Positions 8,671 through 17,374 of a stretch of 41,033 nt of DNA are shown piece after piece (position 1 is the stretch's first letter; every line of letters starts with the position of its first letter). This DNA is from Promethearchaeota archaeon. GTDB taxonomy: Archaea; Asgardarchaeota; Lokiarchaeia; Sigyniarchaeales; Sigyniarchaeaceae. The notes beneath the pieces are model-generated. The model worked only from the letters and a program-made list of their open reading frames with translations. It did not search any database and was not told the DNA's origin. The position numbers were made by a program, and so were the translations under genes. The DNA is taken from NCBI GenBank assembly GCA_016932935.1, contig JAFGBX010000038.1, positions 1 to 41,033 of the forward strand, written 5' to 3'.

Positions 8671-9828
8671 TCACACGAGATCTTTGTCCTGGTAGGTGTG
8701 CTGCAGCGCCGGGTAGTCGGTAGGCTTGTCATCGAAGGGGAAGGTGATTTTCTTGCCGTGCACTTGGCTGAGCAAGATCGCGCGCAATAACTCGATGGAT
8801 TTTCGCCCCTCGTTGACATCAACGGAGATGCTGTTCGCATCGTCGTTGGCGACGGCGTTGATGAAGTTGTCCATGACGGCCTTGTTCAGGTTGATCTTTA
8901 GCGAGGGGACGTACGACCACATGCGCTTCGCCTTCTTGAGGGCCTTCTTCCGGTAGTCCTCGAAGAAGCGGGGGATGCCGAACAGCCCCTTGTCGTTCTT
9001 CCGGTGCACGATGGCGCCCTCCGTGCCGTACACGCCGAACACTTCGTCCCGGTCGTGCTGGTATGCGACGCCGGCCTGGATGAACCCCATCGAACCGTTC
9101 TGGAACTCGACGATGGCGCTGGTGTTGTCGTCGGTCTCGACGAGCGTGTGCTTCGCGACGCGGCTCGACGCGAAGACCGACTGCACCGGGCTGGGCGATA
9201 TCCACTGGAACAGGTCGATGTGGTGCATTATCTGGTTCGCGATGGCGCCGCCGCCCTCGGTGGGCCAATGCCCCTTCCATCCCTCCCAGTCGAGGTCCTT
9301 GTTCTCGGGCACGGGGCTCGAGTTGAGGTAGTAGTCCTCCTTGCGCCACCAGTGGTATATTGCATTTATCTGGAAGACCTCGCCGATGTCCCCCGATTTC
9401 ACCGCGTTCCTCAGGGCGACGTAGATCGGGTCGAACCGGTGCTGGAAGCCGACCGCGAGCTTGATCCTGGATTTTTCAACCGCAGCCGCCATCTCGTCGG
9501 CCTGCGGCAGGTTAATACACATTGGCTTCTCGCAGTAGACGTGGATGCCCCGCTCCGCCGCGGCGATCGCCTGGGGCGCGTGCACGTAGTGCGGCGTTGC
9601 GACGATCACGATGTCGGGGTTTTCTTTGTCCATCATCTCCACGTAGTCCGTGTACACCTTGCAGCCGAACCGCTCGGCCGCCCGGTTTCGGGCGATCTCG
9701 AGGATGTCGGCGATCCCGACGAGCTCGAGCTGGTGGGGGTCGTTCTTCGGCCATCTCGCAACGCGGTTCGCCCACGAACGGCCGCGGCCCCCGCCGCCGC
9801 CGATGACGCCGACGCGATAGTGTGCCAT
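8671..9828 (-). CDS. Gfo/Idh/MocA-family sugar dehydrogenase
   Basis: This 385-residue NAD(P)-dependent oxidoreductase has an N-terminal Rossmann fold with a glycine-rich loop (GVIGGGGGRG, residues 7-16) and the family motif E100-K101-P102 that binds the cofactor and carries the catalytic Lys. The C-terminal alpha/beta domain has the HHIDLF segment with a conserved catalytic-region His. Members oxidise or reduce sugars, inositols or glycosides, and the exact substrate is not visible. The ATG at 9828 begins right at the Rossmann strand, and a TATA-like CCTTAATAGG is centred 25 nt upstream, so a leaderless mRNA is likely. The frame is open to 9888, but that extension would overlap the divergent promoter region. 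Confidence 0.88.
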   Translation of the reverse strand: MAHYRVGVIGGGGGRGRSWANRVARWPKNDPHQLELVGIADILEIARNRAAERFGCKVYTDYVEMMDKENPDIVIVATPHYVHAPQAIAAAERGIHVYCEKPMCINLPQADEMAAAVEKSRIKLAVGFQHRFDPIYVALRNAVKSGDIGEVFQINAIYHWWRKEDYYLNSSPVPENKDLDWEGWKGHWPTEGGGAIANQIMHHIDLFQWISPSPVQSVFASSRVAKHTLVETDDNTSAIVEFQNGSMGFIQAGVAYQHDRDEVFGVYGTEGAIVHRKNDKGLFGIPRFFEDYRKKALKKAKRMWSYVPSLKINLNKAVMDNFINAVANDDANSISVDVNEGRKSIELLRAILLSQVHGKKITFPFDDKPTDYPALQHTYQDKDLV

Positions 9829-9847
9829 GTGCGCTTCAATGTCGCCG

Positions 9848-9864
9848 CCTATTAAGGTATATTT
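9848..9864. promoter_or_regulatory. Divergent TATA-like elements between 9828 and 9894
   Basis: On the minus strand CCTTAATAGG (9848-9857) lies about 25 nt before the dehydrogenase ATG at 9828. On the plus strand GTATATTTT (about 9856-9864) lies about 34 nt before the ATG at 9894. The two boxes overlap, so the two genes probably compete for, or share, one promoter region. Confidence 0.42.
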
Positions 9865-9893
9865 TCCCAAACAGCGCGCGTTGATCACAACGC

Positions 9894-11057
9894 ATGAGGC
9901 GCCGGTTCACCCACAAGACCGCGGCTGCCGCCTTCGCGGTCGCCTTCCTCGCGGCCAACGCGCTCGCCGTGTACTACCTTTGGTACAAGGGCCCGCATTG
10001 CGATGGAAGATGTTACACGATCAACCAATCGTTCGACTTCCAAGGCGGCAGTTACCCGCGGTTGGCCCAGGCTGGCGACCTCCTCCTGGTGGCCTACTCG
10101 GACGGGCGCTTCGTGCTCGACGGCGTCAACCTCACGTCCGGAGCGCAGATCGGCCCTCGCGTGATCATCCCGCACGGCATCGACGCTGCCCGTTCCACGC
10201 TCCACTACGCAGAGGCGTTGGACTTCGTCATCTGCGTGTACAACCACGACGCGGCCGCGTCGTGCGGCATCGCCTGGGCGCCACGGGGCGACGTCTTGAA
10301 CGAATCCTCGTGGCAGAGGCGGGACAACCTGGTCGGCCCCGTTTTCAAGGAGTTCTTCCACGTCGGCTTGTGGGAGCCGTACCTCGCGCCGTACAACGAC
10401 ACGACGTTCCTTCTATACTACTCGAACCAGACGATCTTCGACCCCGCGCAACCGATCGATGCCAGCGGGTATTACTTCCTCCTGGAAGGGTACAAGGTCG
10501 TCCAGAAGATAGACATTTGCTGGGTGCAATGGAACGGGACGGGCTTCACCGCGCGCTACTGCGGCGCCGCGTCGCACGACATCCCCGGTGGGCCGATACA
10601 CTACAAGGACGGCATGGCCTCCAGCGTGGCGGTCGGCGAGAACGGGACGTGCAAGGAGTACCTCATGACCTTCGAGCAGTTCAAGCCGCCGACCTACGAC
10701 GTCAACATCGCCATGGTGAGGATCCGTGTCTCCGAGGCCGGCGTGGAGACGCTGTGGCGCCGGGACGTACCCAAGAGCTCGGGGGGGGCGCCGTTCATCG
10801 CACGGTTGGGCGACGGGACGTTCGTGACCAGCTTCCGCCACTACTACACCGGCGACGGCACGAACCGCATCGCCTTCGTGGCCATGGCGGCTGATCAGGC
10901 GACCTCTTCCCAACCCATCTACCTCGCCGCCGGCGTGTTCGGCTGGCCCTCGATCCTCGCCGACTCGCAGGGTCGGTTGTGGCTCGCGGGCGAGCTGTTC
11001 AACCCCGGGTCGGTGACCGTGATGCGAATATCGATGGACTTCAACTGGCACTGGTGA
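9894..11057 (+). CDS. Membrane-anchored sialidase/BNR-like beta-propeller protein
   Basis: This 387-residue protein has a positively charged N-terminus and a hydrophobic segment at about residues 10-29, acting as signal anchor or signal peptide. The rest is beta-rich with propeller-like repeats containing Asp-box-type and aromatic motifs, and about seven N-x-S/T sequons, consistent with an extracellular location. The overall pattern resembles sialidase or arabinanase-like propellers, but a complete Arg triad or other catalytic set is not clearly identifiable. It may therefore be a glycoside hydrolase or a carbohydrate-binding protein. Its stop is 4 nt before the ATG of a GPH sugar symporter, so the two are almost certainly translated together and may bind or cut, then import, one glycan. 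Confidence 0.62.
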   Translation: MRRRFTHKTAAAAFAVAFLAANALAVYYLWYKGPHCDGRCYTINQSFDFQGGSYPRLAQAGDLLLVAYSDGRFVLDGVNLTSGAQIGPRVIIPHGIDAARSTLHYAEALDFVICVYNHDAAASCGIAWAPRGDVLNESSWQRRDNLVGPVFKEFFHVGLWEPYLAPYNDTTFLLYYSNQTIFDPAQPIDASGYYFLLEGYKVVQKIDICWVQWNGTGFTARYCGAASHDIPGGPIHYKDGMASSVAVGENGTCKEYLMTFEQFKPPTYDVNIAMVRIRVSEAGVETLWRRDVPKSSGGAPFIARLGDGTFVTSFRHYYTGDGTNRIAFVAMAADQATSSQPIYLAAGVFGWPSILADSQGRLWLAGELFNPGSVTVMRISMDFNWHW

Positions 11058-11061
11058 ACAG

Positions 11062-12438
11062 ATGGCCGTTCGAACTTCAACTCCAGAGGAGGCCGGCCGC
11101 GTCCGGCCGATCGGGTTCCGCAACGTGGTCACGATCCTGCTCCTCGGCACGACGGGGCAGATCGCTTGGCTGCTCGAGAACAACTGGTTCAACACGTTCG
11201 TATACGACATGATCACGAAAGACCCGGCCCCGATCGCCTGGATGGTCGGCGTGAGCGCGGTCGTCGCGACCCTCACCACGCTCATCATCGGAGCGGCCAG
11301 CGACCGTACGAGGAGTAGGTTCGGCAAGAGAAAGCCTTTCATAGTGTTCGGGTACATCATCTGGGGAATCATCACCGCCGTGTATCCGGTGGTTGATTGG
11401 ATCCAGCATGTCGGCTTTGCGGTTGTTATGGTGATTATTCTCGACGCGGTGATGACCTTTTTTGGCTCCACCGCCAACGACGCTGCCTTGAACGCGTGGA
11501 TGACCGACGTCGGCCATTCGAGCAATAGGAACCGCATCCAGAGTTTAAATTCGATCACGGCTCTGTTAGCAAGCATCGTTGGGCTGGGCCTCGCGGGCGT
11601 GATCATCGAATCGCTCGGCTATTTCGTGTTCTTCTACATGCTCGGCGGCATCGTTACCGTGAGCGGGCTGATCGGCGCGGCCTTGATACCGTCCTCCAAC
11701 GAGTTGCTCGTCGCCGGGAAGCACGAAGGATCGGTATGGGGAGAAATATTTGGCCTCCTCGACCTGCGCGTCTTGCGGGACAACCGCACGCTCTTCCTCC
11801 TCTTCGTGAACATGGCCATCTCGGGCATCTCGTCCCAGGTGTACGCCCCCTACTTGCTGATCTTCGTGGAGCACTATCTCGGGATAGGAAAGGACGTGAT
11901 GAGCCTATACCTGGTCGTCATCCTTGCGGTTACGCTGCTATGCCTCGCAGTAGTCGGCTTGATAAGCCACCGGTTCAACCGGCGGACGCTTGTCACGGTT
12001 GGCACGATCACGGGGGCGGGTTTCATGGTTCTGGCGGGCATTCTTGTTCCCATCTTGATGCATCACCCTGGCTTCGTCCCGTGGGCGTTGTTCTTGTACG
12101 TGCTCGGGTTACTCCCCGGTCTCGCGGCGGGCGTCGCCCACGGCGGCTGGCTTCAAGACACGTACCCCGAGGGCAGCGTAGGAAAGTTCCAGGGGGTCAG
12201 GATGATATTCATGGTGCTATTGCCCATGGTCATCGGCCCGCCCATCGGTGCGGCCATCATCAAGACCTTCGGCATACCTGATGGCACCGGTGGGTTCATC
12301 CCGACGCCTGAAATCTTCCTGGTCGGTGGTATCATCTCCTTTTTTGCTGCCATCCCCATATTGCTAATACCGAAATCCGATGGCGTGGTCAGACTCGATC
12401 AGCTCGTGGTTCGGCCTCTGGGAGAGGAATCCCGCTAG
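11062..12438 (+). CDS. GPH-family sugar:cation symporter (MFS)
   Basis: This is a 458-residue, twelve-helix carrier of the glycoside-pentoside-hexuronide group. The loop after helix 2 reads SDRTRSRFGKRKPF (residues 80-93), the characteristic form of motif A in this family. Known members import oligosaccharides, glycosides or hexuronides with Na+ or H+. The start is 4 nt downstream of the propeller gene's stop, indicating translational coupling. Nearby uronate enzymes (CE15-like esterase, KDG kinase, KDPG aldolase) make a hexuronide or unsaturated disaccharide a plausible cargo, which is inference. Base composition drops locally around 11,340-11,560 compared with neighbours, though the reading frame is intact. 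Confidence 0.83.
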   Translation: MAVRTSTPEEAGRVRPIGFRNVVTILLLGTTGQIAWLLENNWFNTFVYDMITKDPAPIAWMVGVSAVVATLTTLIIGAASDRTRSRFGKRKPFIVFGYIIWGIITAVYPVVDWIQHVGFAVVMVIILDAVMTFFGSTANDAALNAWMTDVGHSSNRNRIQSLNSITALLASIVGLGLAGVIIESLGYFVFFYMLGGIVTVSGLIGAALIPSSNELLVAGKHEGSVWGEIFGLLDLRVLRDNRTLFLLFVNMAISGISSQVYAPYLLIFVEHYLGIGKDVMSLYLVVILAVTLLCLAVVGLISHRFNRRTLVTVGTITGAGFMVLAGILVPILMHHPGFVPWALFLYVLGLLPGLAAGVAHGGWLQDTYPEGSVGKFQGVRMIFMVLLPMVIGPPIGAAIIKTFGIPDGTGGFIPTPEIFLVGGIISFFAAIPILLIPKSDGVVRLDQLVVRPLGEESR

Positions 12439-12455
12439 GCGCGGGCGTGGAATAC

Positions 12456-12465
12456 TATTTTTAAC
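12456..12465 (+). promoter_or_regulatory. TATA-like promoter element before the longin-like gene
   Basis: TATTTTTAAC is an isolated A/T-rich box in a GC-rich intergenic region. It predicts a transcript start near 12,486-12,490 and a leader of about 30 nt before the ATG at 12517. Confidence 0.45.
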
Positions 12466-12516
12466 TAGGTCGAAGCACTAGTGTAATGGAGAACGTCGAG
12501 ACCGTTTCGTTCTCAG

Positions 12517-13518
12517 ATGGGTGCAATCCCGCCTCGCACCCGCGTGGAAAACTGCTGGATGGATGGGAAAACCGTGAGTTCTGGTATCACGACGTTTCTG
12601 GCCGAGTGGGACGAGAGCACGGGACCGAAGATAATCGACTCGTACCCAGCGTCGAAGAAGATGGATCTGGAGGACATCACGATGCAGATCTTCACTGGCT
12701 TCCAGACCGTGTTCGGTACGTCCGACGACGTGGCGTTCGACCGCACCAACCTCGTGCTACCCTTGAAGTCGTACAAGGTCACCGCGAAGATCCTGCTCGA
12801 TTCCTACCGATCCAAGCAAGTTCGTGGCGGCCGGCTGCCGTTCATCGTAGCGTTCCTGGTTCCCATCAAGTTCTTCGAGAGGGAGCTGCACGTCTACAAC
12901 GGGATCCAGGAGCGCATCGTCGACCAGTACGCGAAGGCGAAGGCCATCGACCTGAAGTCCTACTTCGAAGATGTCGTGGCGGAGACCGAGAAGCTCGCGA
13001 TGAAGACGCGGGATAAGGCCGAGTCCTTGTTGAAGAAGAAGGAATACTGGAAGTCCGTCGAGGAGTTCCGCACTTCGCTCTTCTTGCTCAAGCTCACGAG
13101 GAACGCCCCGGCGATCGAGGAGACCTTGAAGAAGATGGAGGCCGCGATCACCAAGTTCTCCAAGGAAATCCTCGACGAGGTCGGGAAGAAGATCAAGAGC
13201 GGCAACTGGAAGGAGGCCGAGAAGGATCACTTGCTGGCCGTACGCCTCGCCAAGGAGGTCAAGAACGAGAAGATCATCGCCCTCTACACGGGCAGGCTCC
13301 ACGACTTCTACACGAGCTGGATCAAGGCGCTGGAGAGGGAATCGAAGGTCGCGCTGAAGTGCAAGGACATGGAGGCCGTCCGGGACGTCCAGGACAGGAT
13401 CGTGAAGCTGGCGCAGAAGACCAAGGACGAGAAGCTGATTCGGAAGCACGAAAAGGAGCGGGACAAGCACGCCCCGCCTGAACCGGATGAGGAAGAGAGC
13501 CTATACGAAGAGGAATGA
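12517..13518 (+). CDS. Longin-like domain protein with helical C-terminal region
   Basis: The 333-residue protein starts its fold at about residue 22 with a beta strand and the turn WDESTGPKIIDSYP. This resembles the start of longin/roadblock-like domains in small-GTPase systems. The alpha/beta part runs to about residue 140. Residues 145-315 are continuous charged helices, TPR-like or coiled-coil, with repeated patterns such as SVEEFRTSLFLLK and WKEAEKDHLLAVRLAK. The tail (321-333) is very acidic. No signal peptide or TM is present. The gene overlaps tail-to-tail by 18 bp with a longin-Arf GTPase gene, so a role as GTPase partner or regulator is a reasonable inference. Met15 (12559) is an alternative start; the upstream ATG at 12486 is out of frame. 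Confidence 0.75.
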   Translation: MGAIPPRTRVENCWMDGKTVSSGITTFLAEWDESTGPKIIDSYPASKKMDLEDITMQIFTGFQTVFGTSDDVAFDRTNLVLPLKSYKVTAKILLDSYRSKQVRGGRLPFIVAFLVPIKFFERELHVYNGIQERIVDQYAKAKAIDLKSYFEDVVAETEKLAMKTRDKAESLLKKKEYWKSVEEFRTSLFLLKLTRNAPAIEETLKKMEAAITKFSKEILDEVGKKIKSGNWKEAEKDHLLAVRLAKEVKNEKIIALYTGRLHDFYTSWIKALERESKVALKCKDMEAVRDVQDRIVKLAQKTKDEKLIRKHEKERDKHAPPEPDEEESLYEEE

Positions 13519-14475
13519 CTTCACGAGCCACTTGAAGTTCTCCTCGATGCCATCGCTGTTCACTGCGCTGCATAGACCGATCCGGTAGTTTAGGCCGGCA
13601 ACCTTGCCAGGCTTGAGCAGCGCGTCGATGGACTTCTCGGTGAACGACGGGTTCAAGTCGATCTTGTTACCGAGGATCAGCACGGGGGTGTTCTCGGCGA
13701 CCTTGTGCTGGCCGTCCTTCGAGAAGAAGTTCTCGACCATGCGGTCGAACTCGCGTCTCGAGTCCTCGAACTGCTCCTTGCTCGCCGTCGCGTCGATCAC
13801 GAAGATGATTGCGTTGGGATCCACGTTCTGGTCGTACCAGCGCTCTCGGATCTTCTCTTGCCCGCCCAGGTCATAAATGTTGAACTTGAACGCATCAACA
13901 GCCGATCTGATGATCTGCATACCGAGCGTGGGCTTGATGCCAGGGCTGAACTTCTTGCCCGTCACCACGTTGATGATCGACGACTTGCCGACGGCCTGGA
14001 GCCCGAGGATCAGCATCTTGCCCGGTTTTTGCGCTTCCGGCTTCCGGCGGCATGCCTCGTAGCAGTCCGTGACGAGCAGCTTGACCAGCTTGTAGGCCTT
14101 CTCGATGCCTGGATCCTTCTTGTCGCTATCCCCGTAGAACCCCTTGTACCCGTCCTTGATCGACTTGAGCGCGGTCGCGAACTTGGCCAGCGTCGATTCG
14201 AAGATCGAGGGCTTGAGATTGTCATCGACCGTGAGGGTGAGCATCGCCATCTCCTTGTTCCCCCTTGCCCATTGGCTATCCATAAAGAAGAGGTAGTTCG
14301 CGCAAGAGAAGGACTCCCCGCCGATCTTTGAGTGGTGCTCGAAGAACCCCTCGCCTTCCGACACGTCGAACAGGCGCACGAGCACGGCCTCGACGTCCTT
14401 TGAGACCGCCCTGGGGATGGCATCGAACGCGAAAGGCCCGCGCTGGCCGTGGAAGTGCATGAGGACAAGGTTCAT
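13501..14475 (-). CDS. Arf-like small GTPase with N-terminal longin-like domain
   Basis: This 324-residue protein joins two parts. Residues 1-110 form a longin-like alpha/beta domain; residues 150-324 form a Ras-superfamily GTPase. All G boxes are visible: G1 GLQAVGKS (158-165), G2 Thr183, G3 DLGGQ (202-206), G4 NKID (270-273) and G5 CSA (302-304). DLGGQ is the Arf/SRbeta form. Such longin-GTPase fusions are characteristic of Asgard archaea, and eukaryotic relatives steer membrane trafficking. There is no N-terminal Gly2 for myristoylation and no C-terminal Cys for prenylation, so membrane binding would need a partner. A TATA-like CTATTATCTG lies 25 nt upstream of the ATG, predicting a leaderless mRNA. 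Confidence 0.93.
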   Translation of the reverse strand: MNLVLMHFHGQRGPFAFDAIPRAVSKDVEAVLVRLFDVSEGEGFFEHHSKIGGESFSCANYLFFMDSQWARGNKEMAMLTLTVDDNLKPSIFESTLAKFATALKSIKDGYKGFYGDSDKKDPGIEKAYKLVKLLVTDCYEACRRKPEAQKPGKMLILGLQAVGKSSIINVVTGKKFSPGIKPTLGMQIIRSAVDAFKFNIYDLGGQEKIRERWYDQNVDPNAIIFVIDATASKEQFEDSRREFDRMVENFFSKDGQHKVAENTPVLILGNKIDLNPSFTEKSIDALLKPGKVAGLNYRIGLCSAVNSDGIEENFKWLVKSFLFV

Positions 14476-14495
14476 GGCCCTTTACCTTTGACTCT

Positions 14496-14505
14496 CAGAT
14501 AATAG
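14496..14505 (-). promoter_or_regulatory. TATA-like promoter element of the longin-Arf GTPase gene
   Basis: On the minus strand CTATTATCTG is centred 25-26 nt upstream of the ATG at 14475, the spacing expected for a leaderless archaeal transcript. A second A/T-rich box (TATATTTA, around 14,515-14,525) lies farther away and could serve either divergent gene. Confidence 0.45.
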
Positions 14506-14597
14506 AGGCCGAGCTAGGTAAATATACCTTGAGGGGAGACCTTGCCTCAAAGGAGGCAAAAAAAGCCATCCAACCTCAAGCACCCCCGCTGATTTAC

Positions 14598-16031
14598 ATG
14601 AAGGCCCTCCTCATCCAACCGGATTACCCGCTGGATCACAAGTACAACCCGAAGAACGCCTTGCTGCTGCCACCCCTGGGCCTCGAGTGCATCGCTGCCC
14701 AAGTGCGCGACGTAGCCGAAACGCGCATCGTCGATAACCGGTTGCATGGCCTATCCTGGATCAAGGAGGAGATCGGCAAGTTCCGCCCGGACATCGTGGG
14801 TATCAGTAGTTGTTTTAGCTTCGGCATCGAACACGCGCTCGGCCTCGCGAGGATTGCGAAGGAGCAAGGAGCGGTGACCGTACTCGGCGGGTGGCACCCC
14901 TCGTTACTCGCGGACGACGTCCTCGCGTCCCCCCACGTCGACATCGTCGTCAGATCCGAGGGCGAGCTTTCCTTCCGGGAGCTCGTCCAGCGCGGAAGCC
15001 CGGTTGGCGTGGCGGGGGTCTCGTACAAGGAGGGAAAGCGCGTCATCCACAACCCAGACCGCTCGTTCGCCGACCTGGACACTTTGAAGCTGCCCTCCCG
15101 GGATCTTCGCGTCAACGGTTCAAGGCACGCGTACGGGTTCTTCGGGTACCCGGTCGACGTGGTGGAATCGAGCCGCGGCTGCCCATATAACTGCACGTTC
15201 TGCTCCATCCACAGGTTCTACCGCAGAACGTATCGCCACCGCTCGGTTACACACGTGATGAACGAGTTGAGGGAGATCCGGAAGCGTTGCAGGTCGGTGT
15301 ACCTCATCGACGACAACTTCGTCGTGAACCCGGGGCACGTGAGCCGGCTGTGCGACGAGATCATCCGCGAGCGGCTGAACATGGTATTCATGACCACGAC
15401 GCGGGCCGACACCGTGGTCAAGCACCCCGAGCTATTCAAGAAGATGGCGGAAGCGGGCTTCATCCTCGTGTTTATGGGGCTGGAGAACTTCTCCAATGCC
15501 TCGCTCGAGAAACTCAACAAGCAGTTGAGCTTCAAGCAGATCACGGCCGCCATCAAGATCTTGCACGACCTCGGTTTCATCATCCAGGGCAACATCATCC
15601 TCGGCGCCGCCCTCTCGGACACCGAGGCCGATCTGGAGAGAACCATACGGGTCGCCAAGCACCTCGACGTGGACATCACCACCTTCTCCTTGCTGACACC
15701 CTTCCCCGGCACGGAACTGATGGAGCGCGTCCAAGGGGAGGGGCTGCTCCTAAAGGAGGGGGGCGCCTGGCGCGATTTCAACTGGGTGACCCCGACGATC
15801 AGGTACCCGCACATAACGCCGGATAGGCTCGCTACGTACCACTTGAAGGCCTACGAGGAGGTCCCGTTCTTCTCCCACCCTGGGCGGAGGATCGTCAGGA
15901 TACTCCGGGCGAGGCATTTCTCTTTTCTCATCTACCGGCTAGCTAATTGGGAAACGTTGAGGGGAGTCGTCTTGATGCTTGCGAACTCACTCCACCGGTT
16001 CCTCAACAAGAGGCGGAGGCCCGCCACCTAA
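14598..16031 (+). CDS. Cobalamin-binding radical SAM protein, unknown substrate
   Basis: This is a 477-residue class B radical SAM protein. Residues 1-140 form a B12-binding Rossmann domain (segments DIVGISSCFSF, VLGGWHPS and VVRSEGE). The radical SAM core follows with the cluster motif C195-x3-C199-x2-C202. The last 100 residues are basic and partly hydrophobic, hinting at membrane association. Relatives methylate or rearrange unactivated carbons, including hopanoid methylases and archaeal lipid-ring synthases, and many remain uncharacterised. The start at 14598 is chosen because MKALLIQPDYP is the usual first strand; the frame extends to 14529 with a stretch of unlike composition. It stands alone between the GTPase and the convergent LRR gene. 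Confidence 0.86.
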   Translation: MKALLIQPDYPLDHKYNPKNALLLPPLGLECIAAQVRDVAETRIVDNRLHGLSWIKEEIGKFRPDIVGISSCFSFGIEHALGLARIAKEQGAVTVLGGWHPSLLADDVLASPHVDIVVRSEGELSFRELVQRGSPVGVAGVSYKEGKRVIHNPDRSFADLDTLKLPSRDLRVNGSRHAYGFFGYPVDVVESSRGCPYNCTFCSIHRFYRRTYRHRSVTHVMNELREIRKRCRSVYLIDDNFVVNPGHVSRLCDEIIRERLNMVFMTTTRADTVVKHPELFKKMAEAGFILVFMGLENFSNASLEKLNKQLSFKQITAAIKILHDLGFIIQGNIILGAALSDTEADLERTIRVAKHLDVDITTFSLLTPFPGTELMERVQGEGLLLKEGGAWRDFNWVTPTIRYPHITPDRLATYHLKAYEEVPFFSHPGRRIVRILRARHFSFLIYRLANWETLRGVVLMLANSLHRFLNKRRRPAT

Positions 16032-16102
16032 AGGGAGAGTAGGGGCATCATCCAGTAGATCAAGGCGTAGACGTCCTCGGACAACTGGAGGAGGCCTGGC
16101 AG

Positions 16103-17338
16103 CTAGGTCGCGTCCAGTTCCCAGAGGGGGGCCCTCATCTTGCCGAAGTGCCCGTAGCGGAAGTAGGGCACGTGCACGCGTACGCCCCTTCCGGCGAGCT
16201 GCTTGAGCACCGGATCCTCCATTTGGAACTGCGAAACGGCCACCGCTTCGAGGCTGGGCATCTGGAGGAGCTCGACTGGAAACTGGCAAGAAGAATCGGC
16301 CATCTTGAGGTGCTTGAGCTGGGACATGGAGAGAATCACCCCTGGGAACTCGCGTCCCTTGTAGCCGTTCAGGCCGAGCACCTGGAGATGCGAGAACGAG
16401 TCGAACCAGCCCGGCATCGCGGCGATCTCGTTCGAGCCCAGGTCCAGGTACTTGAGCCCGTCGCAGGCCCGCAGCTCCTCCGGCACCTCCCGCAAGGAGT
16501 CGTGCATGATGTCGACGCGGGCGGCGTCGCGGAGACCCCCGAGCAGCCTGGCGAGGAGCGCACCTTGCGATGCCTCCCGGACGAGGAAGCTCGCGTCCAG
16601 CACGAGGAGCCGAGCGAGGCCTTCCACGCTGGCCGGTAGCTGGCGAAGTGGGACGTCGGCGATCTTCAGGACCTCGAGGTTTCTGAGGCTCGAGAACGAT
16701 TCGGGTAAAGAATGGAGCGGGTTATTTGAGACCTCCAACCGCTTCAATTTAGCCAAGGATCCAAGGTTTTCTGGCAAAGCTACGAGCTTGTTGAGCCCCA
16801 GCTTGAGGGATTCCAGGTTCCGGAGCGTGCAGACGCTGCACGAGACCTCGCGGAGCTGGTTGGCCTCGAGGGATATGGACTCCAGGCGTGGGCAGCTGCC
16901 CAGGGGCGCCGTTACGAGCCCGCCCAAGTGGTTCCACGAGACATCGATCTCGCGGAGCCCCTCGGAGCCAGCGAGAGGGGCGAGATCCAGCGTCGTGAGC
17001 GCGTTCTGATACAAGTCGAGGAGTTCGAGGTGGGGGAACTTGCCAAGCGTGAGCTCGTATACGCATGGCTCGGTAGAGGCCATCGTGATGTCACCTTGGA
17101 GATCGATGCGACGCAGCGGGCAACCTTCTAACTTCCTCAAGTCCACGTGAACGCCGTGGAAGTCGTTCCCGCTCAGGTCGAGATCCTCGAGCGAATGTAG
17201 GGTGCCGATCGCGTCGAAATCAACGTCTAACAGCAGCTTGTCGTGGAGATCGAGCCGCTTCGTCTCGGCTGGCACGACGACGAAGAACGACTCGCCGGGA
17301 TACCGCTTCCCGTCGATCCGCACGGTGCCGCTTGGCAT
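16103..17338 (-). CDS. Cytosolic leucine-rich-repeat protein
   Basis: The 411-residue protein is built almost wholly of leucine-rich repeats of about 22-24 residues (pattern LxxLxLxxNxLxxLPxxL), about 13 units from residue 45 to 370. The first 30 residues are a short beta cap. The repeats at about 235-275 are irregular. The C-terminal 40 residues, rich in Tyr, Phe and Trp, form a different cap. No signal peptide, TM or enzymatic domain is present, so it is presumably a cytosolic protein-binding scaffold. The ATG at 17338 has a GGAGG Shine-Dalgarno four nt upstream, and a minus-strand TATA-like CCTTTTATTG sits about 57 nt upstream. It diverges from a sugar isomerase gene across a 16-nt near-palindrome. 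Confidence 0.85.
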   Translation of the reverse strand: MPSGTVRIDGKRYPGESFFVVVPAETKRLDLHDKLLLDVDFDAIGTLHSLEDLDLSGNDFHGVHVDLRKLEGCPLRRIDLQGDITMASTEPCVYELTLGKFPHLELLDLYQNALTTLDLAPLAGSEGLREIDVSWNHLGGLVTAPLGSCPRLESISLEANQLREVSCSVCTLRNLESLKLGLNKLVALPENLGSLAKLKRLEVSNNPLHSLPESFSSLRNLEVLKIADVPLRQLPASVEGLARLLVLDASFLVREASQGALLARLLGGLRDAARVDIMHDSLREVPEELRACDGLKYLDLGSNEIAAMPGWFDSFSHLQVLGLNGYKGREFPGVILSMSQLKHLKMADSSCQFPVELLQMPSLEAVAVSQFQMEDPVLKQLAGRGVRVHVPYFRYGHFGKMRAPLWELDAT

Positions 17339-17358
17339 AGAGAGCCTCCATTAGGCTT

Positions 17359-17374
17359 AGATTCGATTGAATCT
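17359..17374. promoter_or_regulatory. 16-nt near-palindrome, candidate operator between divergent genes
   Basis: AGATTCGATTGAATCT has perfect 6-nt arms (AGATTC/GAATCT) around GATT. It lies between the LRR start (17338, minus) and the isomerase start (17412, plus), near the predicted LRR transcript start. A dimeric repressor site is inferred; no regulator gene is adjacent. Confidence 0.35.

Noticed and set aside
12486-13016. ATG at 12486 right at the predicted transcript start, opening a 176-codon frame
   Set aside because: It is out of frame with the longin-like protein and encodes an Arg/His-rich shadow sequence.
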